Of a stretch of DNA of 64,000 nucleotides, positions 34,579-43,827 are shown in pieces. The notes beneath the pieces were generated by a model, which saw nothing but the letters and a program-made list of their open reading frames with translations, was not told the origin of the DNA and searched no databases. Position numbers and translations under genes: made by a program. Positions within the stretch are counted from its first letter, which is position 1; every line of letters starts with the position of its first letter. The stretch comes from Arthrobacter sp. efr-133-TYG-118 (lineage in GTDB: Bacteria > Actinomycetota > Actinomycetes > Actinomycetales > Micrococcaceae). The stretch is taken from the NCBI RefSeq assembly GCF_030209755.1, contig NZ_JARVRH010000008.1:86986-150985 (forward strand), given 5' to 3'.

Positions 34579-36108
34579 CTACTGTGGTTCGCGGCCTTCG
34601 CTGCGGAACCAGTCGAACGTGACCGTGCCGCGGCTCGCGAAGACGCCGGCAACCCTTCCCGTAAAGGAGGCCGCGGTTTCTGCCGAGAGATACCGGCCGT
34701 CCAGTTCCGCCAAAGTGAGCAGTTCGCCGTCGACGACCGCTTGGAGGGCGATGGTGTCCGAGCTCAGGTGCCCGAAGCCGATGCCCGAATCCGGCTGGCG
34801 GGTTTCGATGCGAAGTTCCAGCGACCCAGGAGGAACCTGTCGCGTCCAACTCTGTTCGATCGAGGAAATCCGGGCCCTTGCTGTGAGGGTGGTCCCGTTC
34901 AGTTCGATCGAATAGTGATGTGCCTCGTCGTAGCGGACCGCAAGGCCGCCGGCATTCCCCTTCCCGGCAAGGGGGTCAAGCTCCTCGGGAGCTCCCGTGT
35001 CCACCAGAGCCGAGACGGTCTCCACCTGGTAGCGCTGGCGGCGCCCCAGGAAGGAAGGCCTGGAATCATCCAGGCCGGTACCGTCGCTGACGAGGGTGAG
35101 GCGCCCGGGGTTCTTCTCGGCGGAGGCGAACGTGCCGGGGAATCGCCGGACGGCGATCCAGCCGCCGTCGAGCTCGGCGTCCGCAAAGTTGTCCTCGAAC
35201 TCGCCACCGCCGGGGCGCGGGTTGAGGATGACCGGTTCGACGACGGGCCAGCCGTCCTCCCACGTGACCGGGGTGATGAAGGTTTCCCTGCCCAAGGCGG
35301 AGAAGGCCCGGGTCATGCCCTTGGGCCGCATGCCCAGCAGCACCATGGCCCAGCCGCCGTCGGGTGTTTGCACCAGGTCGCCGTGGCCGGTGTTCTGGAT
35401 GGGGCGCTCGGTGCTCCGGGCACTCAGGATGGGGTTGGCGGGGTTGCCCTCGAATGGACCGGCCGGCGACGTTCCGCGGGCAATGCTGACGCAGTGTCCG
35501 CGCTCGGTGCCGCCCTCGGCGATCATGAGGTACCAGTAGTCGCCATGTCGGTACAGGTGCGGTGCCTCGGGGAACATCAGGCCGGTGCCGGACCACACGC
35601 TGCGGGGTTCCTCCAGGGCCTTGCCGGCTTCGAGATCCACGCGGACCTGGAGGATGCCGCCGTGCTCTCCGATGTTCCCGGTGACGGTGTCGAGTCCCGA
35701 GTACGTCATGTAGGCGGTGCCGTCCTCGTCCCAGGCAAGGTCCTGGTCGATCCCGATGACGCCCTCAATGACGAGCCCGTCGCTCCACGGGCCGGCAGGA
35801 TCCTTGGCAGTGAACACCAGGGTCCCCCGCGCCATGGCATCGGTGACGGCGACGTAGAACAGGCCGTCGTGGAACCGGATGGTGGGTGCCCAAGCGCCGC
35901 CAAGGGTGGGCACGTCCTTTGAGTCGAGCTGCCCTTCCCGGTCCACCACGTGGCCGATCCGGTCCCAGTTGACCAGGTCGGTGCTGTGGTAGATCGGAAT
36001 GCCGGGGAGGTATTCGAACGTGGAGGTCGCCAGATAGTAGTCCTCGCCGACCTTGACGATGCTTGGATCTGGGTTGAAGCCCGGAATCAGTGGGTTAGGG
36101 AAGTTCAT
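34579..36108 (-). CDS. GH43 glycosidase (beta-xylosidase/arabinofuranosidase type)
   Basis: 509 aa from the ATG of MNFPNPLIPG. A five-bladed propeller with general-base Asp14 in GFNPDPSIV, the pKa-tuning Asp in GIDQDLAWDEDG and the acid Glu in MFPEAPHLYRHGDYWY; a C-terminal DUF1349-type beta-sandwich (about 320-505) as in beta-xylosidases. It trims xylose or arabinose from imported oligosaccharides. The start overlaps the GH3 stop (ATGA). Confidence 0.92.
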   Translation of the reverse strand: MNFPNPLIPGFNPDPSIVKVGEDYYLATSTFEYLPGIPIYHSTDLVNWDRIGHVVDREGQLDSKDVPTLGGAWAPTIRFHDGLFYVAVTDAMARGTLVFTAKDPAGPWSDGLVIEGVIGIDQDLAWDEDGTAYMTYSGLDTVTGNIGEHGGILQVRVDLEAGKALEEPRSVWSGTGLMFPEAPHLYRHGDYWYLMIAEGGTERGHCVSIARGTSPAGPFEGNPANPILSARSTERPIQNTGHGDLVQTPDGGWAMVLLGMRPKGMTRAFSALGRETFITPVTWEDGWPVVEPVILNPRPGGGEFEDNFADAELDGGWIAVRRFPGTFASAEKNPGRLTLVSDGTGLDDSRPSFLGRRQRYQVETVSALVDTGAPEELDPLAGKGNAGGLAVRYDEAHHYSIELNGTTLTARARISSIEQSWTRQVPPGSLELRIETRQPDSGIGFGHLSSDTIALQAVVDGELLTLAELDGRYLSAETAASFTGRVAGVFASRGTVTFDWFRSEGREPQ

Positions 36109-38621
36109 GCAGCGCCTCCAAGGGTGAGAACGGTTTCGAGCGGAAGCTCGCTGACTGAGGTGCCGATGCGCAAGCGGTAGTCCCCTGGTTCGTACGTCCA
36201 GCCGTTGTCCCAGTAGGCCAGGAGGCGAGTTGGGATGTTGATGACCACGGTGAGTGTCTCGCCGGGTCCAGCCCATACGGGGGCGGAGGCGACGAGCCAG
36301 CGGACCGGACGGTCCACGGCCGAGCCGGGCCGTTCGGCGTAGAGCTGCACCACTTGCTTGCCGGGGCGGTTGCCGGTGTTGGACAGCGTCACGGTCAGGG
36401 GCACGACGGCGCCGGGCACCGTGATCGCAGGAGCGTCAACAGAGTCAAGGGTCCATTCGGTGTAGCCGAGTCCGTGCCCGAATTCGTAGGCCGGCTCAGT
36501 CCCTTCCCTAAGCCAGGCCCGGTAGCCGATGTGGATGCCTTCTTCGTATTCCAGCTTTCCGTCGGCGTCCGGGGTGGTGTTGATGACCGGCACGTCTTCC
36601 TGGGTTGCGGGCCAGGTGGTCGGAAGCCGGCCGCCGGGTTCTGCGGCGCCGGTGAGGATGTCGGCGAGGGCTGTGCCGAATTCCTGCCCGCCGAAGTACC
36701 CGATGAGGGTCGCGGCCACCTCGTCCCGCCAAGGCAGCAGCACCGGGGACCCGGAGTTGACGATCACGATGGTGTGCGGGTTGGCCGCGGCGACGGCGTG
36801 GACCAGGCGGTCCTGCAGGCCCGGAAGCTCCAGGGTGGTGCGGTCGTAGCCTTCGGATTCGACGCGGGAGTTCGTGCCGACCACGACGACGGCGACCTGG
36901 GCCGCCCGGGCCGCCTCAACGGCGTCGTTGATCAGGGTCTCCGGATCGGTGCCGTCCGCTTCGAGCCCGATGGTCACGGCCAGGGCGTTGGACAGGGACC
37001 CGGTGCGGCCCGCGAGGTCCAGTTCGACCGTCACTTCCAGCGGAACACCTGCGGTCGCCCGGACCGGGACGGAGGCCGAGGGCGGGGCCAGGAAAGCAGC
37101 GCCCAGGTCAGTGCCTGTGGCCTCGATGGAAGCCTCATGCGCCAAGACGCCGTCCACGAAGATCCGCCCATGCCCCACGGTGGAGAAGCCGATGCGGATG
37201 GTGCCGGTTTCCTCGGGCGTGTAGTGGGTGTGGAACTGGACCATGGAGGACTCCGCGATGGGGGCGTCCCCGCCGAACCAGACCAGCGCAGTGGAGAGGC
37301 GGTCCTCCGAGAAGAGTTCCTTGCCTGTGGAGGCAAAGAAACGCACCCGCAGCCCCGGCCCGCCGGTAACCGGGTTCCTGAGCTGTTCCAGGGGCAGTTC
37401 GGCGATGCCTTCCTGCACCACCGCGCCCACGTTGTAGCTGACGTTCTCCGGGCCGAACGCGGTACGGATCCCGTCCAGCGGGGTGACGATCTTTTCCGGG
37501 ACCACGGTCGCGGAACCGCCGCCCTGTGTCCTGGCATGGCGGGCATTGTGCCCGATCACCGCCACGCTGGTGACAGAGGCCGGAGCCAGCGGCAGCACGC
37601 CGTCGTTCTTCACCATCACCGTCCCGGCCACGGAGGCCTCCCTCGCAAACGCGAGCGGGTCCTCGTGGTCCACCGGCTCCGCGGCCGCGGGTTCGAAGCC
37701 CTCCAAGGCGCCCACCCGGGCGGCCAGCTGCAGGATCCGCAGCACCTTCCGGTCAACCGCGGCCTCCGAAACCGTGCCGCACTTCACCGCCAGCACGAGC
37801 GCCGGACCCCACGGCCCGTCCGGACCCGGCATCACCAGATCCTGGGAATGCTTCGCGCTCTCCACGCTGCGCACCGCGGTCCAGTCGCTGATCACCACGC
37901 CGTCAAAACCCCACTCGGTGTTCAGCGGAGATTCCAGCAGATCGTTTTCGGTGGCCGTGGCACCGTTGACCGAGTTGTACGCGCTCATCACCAGCCACGC
38001 CTTCGAGTCCACGATGGCCTTCTCGAACGCCAGCAGATACAGCTCCCGCAAAGGGCGTTCGTCGACCAGAACATCCACGGTGAACCGGTCCGTTTCGGAG
38101 TCGTTGGCCACGTAATGCTTCGGGGTGGCACCGACGCCGTTGCGCTGGACCCCGGCCACATACGCCGCCGCAAGTTCACCGGTCAGGACCGGGTCCTCGC
38201 TGAACGCCTCGAAATGCCGGCCACCCAGCGGGGAACGGTGCAGGTTGATGGTCGGGCCCAGCACGACGTCGACACCCTTGCGCCGGGCCTCGACCGCCGA
38301 AGCAGCCCCCAAACGGTCCGCCATGGCAGGATCCCAGGACGAACTGATCGCCGTCGCGGACGGGAAGTTCATTGACGGCTGCCGCTCATCCCAAACCTCA
38401 CCACGCACCCCCGTAGGCCCGTCCGAGAACAGCATCCGGCGCAGCCCGATCTTCTCCACCGGCCAGGTCGTCCAAAAATCCCGGCCCGTCAGCAACCGCA
38501 CCTTCTCCTCCAGGCTCAGCCGGTCCAAGAGGGACTCGAGGCGTTGGTCGATGGTCTGGTCGGTGAGGAGGTCCATGGTGGCTTTCTTGTCTGTCTTGAG
38601 GGATGAAATGTCGATGCTCAT
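36105..38621 (-). CDS. GH3 beta-glucosidase with PA14 insert
   Basis: 838 aa from the ATG of MSIDISSL, which overlaps the GH1 stop by 4 bp. TIM barrel with HRSPLGGRHFEAFSEDP and nucleophile Asp246 in VISDWTAV; an alpha/beta sandwich split by a PA14 domain (about 385-530, FVDGVLAHEASIE); C-terminal fibronectin-III-like domain. This layout is that of intracellular beta-glucosidases that accept aryl- and flavonoid glucosides. No signal peptide. Confidence 0.93.
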   Translation of the reverse strand: MSIDISSLKTDKKATMDLLTDQTIDQRLESLLDRLSLEEKVRLLTGRDFWTTWPVEKIGLRRMLFSDGPTGVRGEVWDERQPSMNFPSATAISSSWDPAMADRLGAASAVEARRKGVDVVLGPTINLHRSPLGGRHFEAFSEDPVLTGELAAAYVAGVQRNGVGATPKHYVANDSETDRFTVDVLVDERPLRELYLLAFEKAIVDSKAWLVMSAYNSVNGATATENDLLESPLNTEWGFDGVVISDWTAVRSVESAKHSQDLVMPGPDGPWGPALVLAVKCGTVSEAAVDRKVLRILQLAARVGALEGFEPAAAEPVDHEDPLAFAREASVAGTVMVKNDGVLPLAPASVTSVAVIGHNARHARTQGGGSATVVPEKIVTPLDGIRTAFGPENVSYNVGAVVQEGIAELPLEQLRNPVTGGPGLRVRFFASTGKELFSEDRLSTALVWFGGDAPIAESSMVQFHTHYTPEETGTIRIGFSTVGHGRIFVDGVLAHEASIEATGTDLGAAFLAPPSASVPVRATAGVPLEVTVELDLAGRTGSLSNALAVTIGLEADGTDPETLINDAVEAARAAQVAVVVVGTNSRVESEGYDRTTLELPGLQDRLVHAVAAANPHTIVIVNSGSPVLLPWRDEVAATLIGYFGGQEFGTALADILTGAAEPGGRLPTTWPATQEDVPVINTTPDADGKLEYEEGIHIGYRAWLREGTEPAYEFGHGLGYTEWTLDSVDAPAITVPGAVVPLTVTLSNTGNRPGKQVVQLYAERPGSAVDRPVRWLVASAPVWAGPGETLTVVINIPTRLLAYWDNGWTYEPGDYRLRIGTSVSELPLETVLTLGGAA

Positions 38622-40054
38622 GCGGTGGCACTCGTGGTGACTGCGGCCCCGGCGGCTTCGCGTTGGGCGGCAATGATGTCCCGGTACCAGTACGCGCTCC
38701 ACTTGGGGATGCGGGCCTGGGTGCCGTAGTCCACGTAGACCAGGCCGAAGCGCTTGTCGTAGCCCTCGGCCCATTCGAAGTTGTCCATGAAGGACCACGC
38801 GAAGTAGCCGCGAACGTCCACGCCGCCGGCGATCGTCTCTCCTACGGCGGAAATGTAGCCGCGAAGGTAGTCGATGCGTTCGGGGTCGCGAACCTCGCCG
38901 TTCGGATCCACGTAGTCGTGGAATGTGGCGCCGTTTTCCGTGACGTACAGCGGAAGGGAGGTGTATTCTGCGGCGACCCGTTTGAGTACCGCCTTGAGTG
39001 CCCCTGGCGTGTTGGACCAACCGAACGACGACGGCGCCGGCGCCACGTGCGTCCAGCTTGCCCCTCCCGGGGCTGATTCGTCCGCGGAAACCAGCATGTT
39101 GGTGTAGTGGTTGATGCCTGCGAAGTCACCAGGCGCCGAGATGATGGCCAAGTCGTCGGGCTGGACCAGGTCTTCTGCCGCGGCCCCCTCGCCGGTGGCC
39201 GTCAGTCCGTACTGGCCGTAGGCCGCAATGGTGGACTCGGCGTAGCGCCCTCTGTAGACAGGGTCCAGGAAGATCCGGTTACTGACGGCGTCCCAGTATT
39301 CCGTAGCCTTGCGGTCGGCTTCGGAATCGCTGGCCGGGTTGAGGTTGCCGATGATATTGGTGATGCCCACCTTGGCCTCAGGGCGGCGGGCACGGAATTC
39401 GGCCAGCGCCAGGCCGTGGGCCAGGAGTAGGTGGTGGGCTGCACGCACGGCGAGGCGGTCGTCCTTGAAGCCCGGGGCCTGCATTCCCCAGGAGTGACCA
39501 AGGAAGGCCGCACACATCGGCTCGTTGATGGTGATCCAGTGCTCGGCAAGGTCGCCCAGGGCCTCGGCCACGAGTCCGGCGTACTCCCCGAAACGGTAGG
39601 CGGTGTGCCGGGCCGGCCAGCCGCCGTCGTCCTGCTGTGCTTGCGGCAAGTCCCAGTGGTAGAGCGTCACGTACGGAGTGATGCCGCGGGCGGCGCAGCC
39701 CGCCAGCAGCTCACGGTAGAAGCGCACGCCTTCGGGGTTGAGCGGACCGACACCGGTGGGCTGCAGCCGGGACCAGGACAAGGAGAGCCGGTAGGACGGG
39801 ATGCCCAGCTCAGCCATGAGGTCAAGATCCGCTTCCCAGCGATGGAAGTGGTCGCAGGCGATGTCCCCGTTGTCTCCGTGGATGGTGGTGCCCGGCTGGT
39901 GGGAGAAGGTGTCCCAGATGCTCTGGCCCCGGCCGCCCTCCTTGACCGCTCCTTCGATCTGGTAGGCCGCCGTGGCCACGCCCCAGGCGAAGTCGGCGGG
40001 AAAAGCGGCGGCTGGGGAGAGTTCCGGGCTCGCGGACAGTGGCGGCTGCGTCAT
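38618..40054 (-). CDS. GH1 beta-glucosidase
   Basis: 478 aa, single (beta/alpha)8 barrel with FAWGVATAAYQIEG, acid/base Glu178 in TINEP and nucleophile Glu373 in YVTENGA; NFEWAEGYDKRFGLVYVDY closes the glycone site. Full length and no signal peptide, so it hydrolyses imported beta-glucosides in the cytoplasm. It follows the transporter ATPase gene by 52 bp and overlaps the GH3 start. Confidence 0.95.
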   Translation of the reverse strand: MTQPPLSASPELSPAAAFPADFAWGVATAAYQIEGAVKEGGRGQSIWDTFSHQPGTTIHGDNGDIACDHFHRWEADLDLMAELGIPSYRLSLSWSRLQPTGVGPLNPEGVRFYRELLAGCAARGITPYVTLYHWDLPQAQQDDGGWPARHTAYRFGEYAGLVAEALGDLAEHWITINEPMCAAFLGHSWGMQAPGFKDDRLAVRAAHHLLLAHGLALAEFRARRPEAKVGITNIIGNLNPASDSEADRKATEYWDAVSNRIFLDPVYRGRYAESTIAAYGQYGLTATGEGAAAEDLVQPDDLAIISAPGDFAGINHYTNMLVSADESAPGGASWTHVAPAPSSFGWSNTPGALKAVLKRVAAEYTSLPLYVTENGATFHDYVDPNGEVRDPERIDYLRGYISAVGETIAGGVDVRGYFAWSFMDNFEWAEGYDKRFGLVYVDYGTQARIPKWSAYWYRDIIAAQREAAGAAVTTSATA

Positions 40055-40106
40055 GGGCTCGCCTTTCGTGTGTCTGTGCTGGTTTTAGAGTGGGGCTTGC
40101 GGCGGG

Positions 40107-40967
40107 TCAGGCCACGCCGGCTTGGACGTTCTGCTGGTGCTGGATGTCCAGCAATCGCAGGCGGTCGGCCCGGCGTTGGGCTTGCCGGTCCGGGTCTGGG
40201 ACCGGGGCGGCCATGAAGAGTCGCTGGGTGTAGGGATGCTCCGGTTCTCCGGTGACTTGCTCGCCGTCGCCCCATTCCACGATTTCGCCGTGATACATCA
40301 CGGCGACGCGGTGGCTGAGGTGGCGGACCACCGCGAGGTCGTGGGAAACGAAGAGGTAGGCGACGCCGCTGCGTTCCTGGATCTCGATGAAAAGGTCCAG
40401 CACCGTGGCTTGGGTGGAGAGGTCCAGTGCTGAGACGGGTTCGTCGCACACGATCAGTTTCGGGTCCAGCGCCAGTGCCCGGGCGATGGCGATGCGTTGG
40501 CGCTGCCCGCCCGAGAACTCGCGCGGCAGCCGGTGGGCGGCGCCGTGCGGCAACCGGACCTGGTCCAGCAGCTCGGCGACGCGCTTGTTGGCCGTCTGGC
40601 GTTCCACTTTCCGGACCGTGAGCGGCTCGGTGAGGATCTGCTCGATGGTCATGGACGGGTTGAGCGAGGTGTACGGGTCCTGGAACACCACTTGGATCTC
40701 GTGGCTGAGCTGCTTGCGCTGGGCGCGGGTGGCTTTGGAGATTTCCTGGCCGCGGTATTTGATGCTTCCACCGGTGACCGGGGCGAGCCCCAGCACTGCG
40801 CGGCCCAGCGTTGTCTTGCCGGAGCCCGACTCCCCCACCAGGCCCACGGTCTCGCCAGGGCGGATGTCCAGGGAAACGCCCTTGAGGGCCTTGAACGGTT
40901 CCCTCCGGAAGCCCTTGAGGGGATATTCGACGACGACGTCCCGGACGTCGAGCAGTGTTTCGGTCAT
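40107..40967 (-). CDS. Oligopeptide-type ABC transporter ATPase (OppF/DppF)
   Basis: 286 aa from the ATG of MTETLLDVRD. Walker A GESGSGKTT, Q-loop VVFQDPYTSLNPS, signature FSGGQRQRIAIARAL, Walker B LIVCDEPVSALD, switch VSHDLAVV, and the C-terminal oligopeptide-transporter extension (EHPYTQRLFMAAP). Its start overlaps the fused permease-ATPase stop. It is the second nucleotide-binding subunit of the importer; in this setting the cargo is more likely a glycoside than a peptide. Confidence 0.93.
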   Translation of the reverse strand: MTETLLDVRDVVVEYPLKGFRREPFKALKGVSLDIRPGETVGLVGESGSGKTTLGRAVLGLAPVTGGSIKYRGQEISKATRAQRKQLSHEIQVVFQDPYTSLNPSMTIEQILTEPLTVRKVERQTANKRVAELLDQVRLPHGAAHRLPREFSGGQRQRIAIARALALDPKLIVCDEPVSALDLSTQATVLDLFIEIQERSGVAYLFVSHDLAVVRHLSHRVAVMYHGEIVEWGDGEQVTGEPEHPYTQRLFMAAPVPDPDRQAQRRADRLRLLDIQHQQNVQAGVA

Positions 40968-42811
40968 GGCTTCACTCCTGTCAGGCTGGTGAGCGGTGCA
41001 CTGCTCGCGAGGGGGGCACCGGTGCTCAGGGGGCCACGCGGTGGCGCGTCCTCGAGGATCGCTTCCAGCAGCCGCTTTGTATAGGGGTGGCGGGCGTTCT
41101 TGAAGATGGTCCGGACGGGTCCGGTTTCCACGACGCGGCCCGTCTGCATCACGGTCACGCGGTCGCACAGGTCGGCCACGACACCGAAGTTGTGGGTCAC
41201 CAGGATGACGCCCATTTTCAGCTCGTCCTGGAGTTCGCGCAGCAGGTCGAGCACTTCGGCCTGCACGGTGACGTCCAGTGCCGTGGTGGGCTCGTCCGCG
41301 ATCAGCAGGTCCGGCTCGCAGGAGACCGCACCGGCGATCAGCACTCGTTGGGCCATGCCTCCGGAGATCTCATGCGGGTAGGCGTTGAAGGTCCGTTGGG
41401 GGTTCGGAATCCCGACTTTGGCCAGGAGGGCCAGTGCCCGCTTCCGGGCTTCCGCCTTGGAGATGCCTAGGCATACCCGCATGGGTTCCATGAGCTGGCT
41501 GCCGATGGTGAAGGCGGCGTCCAGGTTGCTCATGGGTTCCTGCGGGATGTAGGCGATGCGCTTGCCGCGGACCTTCGTCATGTCCTTTTCTGAGAGGCGG
41601 GCCAGGTCCGTGCCGTCGAAGATGATCGAGCCGCCGGTGACTCGTCCGCCCTGCGGCAGGAGCCTAAGGATGGAGAAGGCGGTCTGGGTCTTGCCCGAGC
41701 CGGACTCGCCCACGAGCCCATGGACTTCTCCGCGGCGGACCGTGAGGCCCACGTGGTTCACCACGTGGGTGGTGGAACCGTCGGGCTGGTCGTAGCCGAC
41801 GCCCAGGTCGGTCACCGCCAGAAGGATCTCACCGACGGTGTTGTCTTCACCGGCGGGCGCCTCGGGATGCACCACTGCAGGCTCGCCGCGCTTGGCGGCG
41901 GCTTCAGCGGAATCGACGGCGGCGGCCCCCTTGCGGCGGCGCTTGACCGGCCCGCGGCTGCGCTCGAGTTCGTCGCGCATCGCATTGGCCAGCAGGGTCA
42001 GCGCGATGCAGACGACGCCGAGGACGAGGCTTGGCCACAGTACAAGGGTGGGTGCCTTGTAGAGGTTGATGAAGCCGTCGTTGAGCATGCTCCCCCACGT
42101 GGGGATGTTCAGGTCGCCCAGGCCAAGGAATTCCAGGCCGGCCTGGATGGCGATGGCGATGCCAAGGACCATGGCGGACTGGATGATGACGGGTGCGCGC
42201 ACCACGGTGAGGATGTGGCGGCCGATGATCCGGAAATCGCTGAGCCCGGAGACCCGTGCCGCGTCGACGTAGAGTTCGTTGCGCACCGCCGTCACGCAGG
42301 CGTAGACCAGCCGGAAGTAGGCGGGGGAAAGCAGGACGCCGAAGATCATCATGGACAACCACATCGATGGTCCGACGACTGCCCTCGCAGCCAGCAGGAT
42401 GACGATGCCGGGCATCGCCATCAGCAGGCCGGTGAGCCAGGAGGACATCGAATCGAACCAGCCGCCGTAGTATCCGGCAACCAGGCCGCCGGTGACGCCG
42501 ATCGCGACGGCAACCACGAGCGCCAGCAGTGCCCCGGCCAGGCTGAACTGGCCCGCGAAGAGCAGCCGGCTGAAGACGTCGCGCCCGGCACTGTCCGCAC
42601 CCAGCACGTGGTCCGGGCTGGATTTGGCCAGGACCGACTGGAGGCTGGCCAGGCTGGGGTCGTGCGTTGCGAGTACAGGTGCCAGCACCGCGGCCAACGC
42701 CACGAGCGCGAGGACCAGCATGGAAGCGGCGCCGGTGGGGTTCGTGAGGAGTTTGCGGAACAAGGAGACTTTGTCTGCCTGGGTCGGCAGTGCGATGGAA
42801 GTGTCGATCAT
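40964..42811 (-). CDS. ABC transporter permease-ATPase fusion (DppC-DppD)
   Basis: 615 aa. Residues 1-280 form a DppC-type permease with N-terminal helix, five core membrane helices and a coupling segment (VDAARVSGLSDFRIIGRHIL); a basic linker (RGPVKRRRKG) and acidic stretch of about 50 residues follow; residues 335-615 are a DppD ATPase with GESGSGKTQT, AYIPQEPMSNLD, ISGGMAQRVLIAGA, LLIADEPTTALD and VTHNFGVV. One chain thus does the work of two usual subunits. No frameshift is evident; the fusion is read through cleanly. 4-bp overlaps on both sides. Confidence 0.93.
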   Translation of the reverse strand: MIDTSIALPTQADKVSLFRKLLTNPTGAASMLVLALVALAAVLAPVLATHDPSLASLQSVLAKSSPDHVLGADSAGRDVFSRLLFAGQFSLAGALLALVVAVAIGVTGGLVAGYYGGWFDSMSSWLTGLLMAMPGIVILLAARAVVGPSMWLSMMIFGVLLSPAYFRLVYACVTAVRNELYVDAARVSGLSDFRIIGRHILTVVRAPVIIQSAMVLGIAIAIQAGLEFLGLGDLNIPTWGSMLNDGFINLYKAPTLVLWPSLVLGVVCIALTLLANAMRDELERSRGPVKRRRKGAAAVDSAEAAAKRGEPAVVHPEAPAGEDNTVGEILLAVTDLGVGYDQPDGSTTHVVNHVGLTVRRGEVHGLVGESGSGKTQTAFSILRLLPQGGRVTGGSIIFDGTDLARLSEKDMTKVRGKRIAYIPQEPMSNLDAAFTIGSQLMEPMRVCLGISKAEARKRALALLAKVGIPNPQRTFNAYPHEISGGMAQRVLIAGAVSCEPDLLIADEPTTALDVTVQAEVLDLLRELQDELKMGVILVTHNFGVVADLCDRVTVMQTGRVVETGPVRTIFKNARHPYTKRLLEAILEDAPPRGPLSTGAPLASSAPLTSLTGVKP

Positions 42812-43752
42812 GACAGCCGAACTTTCGGGTTGAGCCAGCCTTGGGCGAGGTCGATGATGAGGTTGACGATCACCACGATGGCTGCGGTGGCGACGACGAC
42901 GCCCATCACCACCGGGATGTCCCCCTGGCTGGTGGCGGCAACTGCAATCTGCCCGAGGCCGGGCAGGGCGAAGATCTGTTCAACGATCACGGCACCGCCG
43001 AGCAGGCCAATGAACTGGACCGCGAGGACTGCCAGGGCAGGACCACCCGCGTTGCGCAGCACGTGCCTGTACACCACCCGGTTGAAGGTGAGGCCGCGGG
43101 CACGGAGCGTGCGGACATAATCCTGGCGGAGGGCATCAATCAGGGATCCCCGGACCTGCTGGACCACCGAGGCGATGCAACCGATCGAAAGGGCGATGAT
43201 CGGAAGGGTGACCGTGGCCGCCCAGCCGCCGAACGACGTCGTAATCGGTACATAACCGGTGGCCTTGAACCACTTGAGGTTCAAAGCAAACAGCGACACG
43301 AGTCCCAAGGCGATAAGGAAGCCGGGAATCGCGAAGCCCAGAACGCCCACGAACTGGACCACACGGTCCACCCAGCCCCGGCGCACCGCGGCCAGGACGG
43401 CTATGACTACCGAGATCACGGCGGCGATGATGGTGGCGCCCAACACCAGGGAGAGGGTCACGGATAGCCGGCTCGTGACGCCGGTGGCGACCAACTGGCC
43501 GTTGAACCACGAGCGTCCAAGGTCACCAGTGAGGGCGTGGGTGAGCCAATCCCAGTACTGGACCACGAGAGGGCGGTTCAGGCCTAGCTGGGAGGCCTTC
43601 AGTGTCACCTGGGCCTGGCTGGCTGTGGGGCCCACAATGCGGCGGGCGATGTCGCCGCCGCCCGCGTACAGCAGCAAGTAGGCGACCGTTGTAATGACGA
43701 ACAGCAGGAGGACGCCCGAGAGCAGGCGCCGCAGCACGAAACGGTACATCAA
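42808..43752 (-). CDS. Oligopeptide-type ABC transporter permease (DppB)
   Basis: 314 aa, six membrane helices. The long periplasmic loop after helix 1 (ASQLGLNRPLVVQYWDWLTH ... GDLGRSWFNGQLV) and the cytoplasmic EAA-like segment YVRTLRARGLTFNRVVYRHVLRN are standard for DppB. Start overlaps the following gene. It pairs with the permease half of the fusion protein. Confidence 0.93.
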   Translation of the reverse strand: MMYRFVLRRLLSGVLLLFVITTVAYLLLYAGGGDIARRIVGPTASQAQVTLKASQLGLNRPLVVQYWDWLTHALTGDLGRSWFNGQLVATGVTSRLSVTLSLVLGATIIAAVISVVIAVLAAVRRGWVDRVVQFVGVLGFAIPGFLIALGLVSLFALNLKWFKATGYVPITTSFGGWAATVTLPIIALSIGCIASVVQQVRGSLIDALRQDYVRTLRARGLTFNRVVYRHVLRNAGGPALAVLAVQFIGLLGGAVIVEQIFALPGLGQIAVAATSQGDIPVVMGVVVATAAIVVIVNLIIDLAQGWLNPKVRLS

Positions 43753-43827
43753 AGTTCCTTAGGGGAAGGTTCCTGGGGCCGCCGGGACCAGGCCTGCGTC
43801 AAGCGGTCCGGTCCCGGCAGCTGTCCG

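Noticed and set aside
36354..38375. 673-codon plus-strand open frame opposite the GH3 gene
   Set aside because: Antisense shadow of a well-supported glycosidase gene; no start signal or domain.
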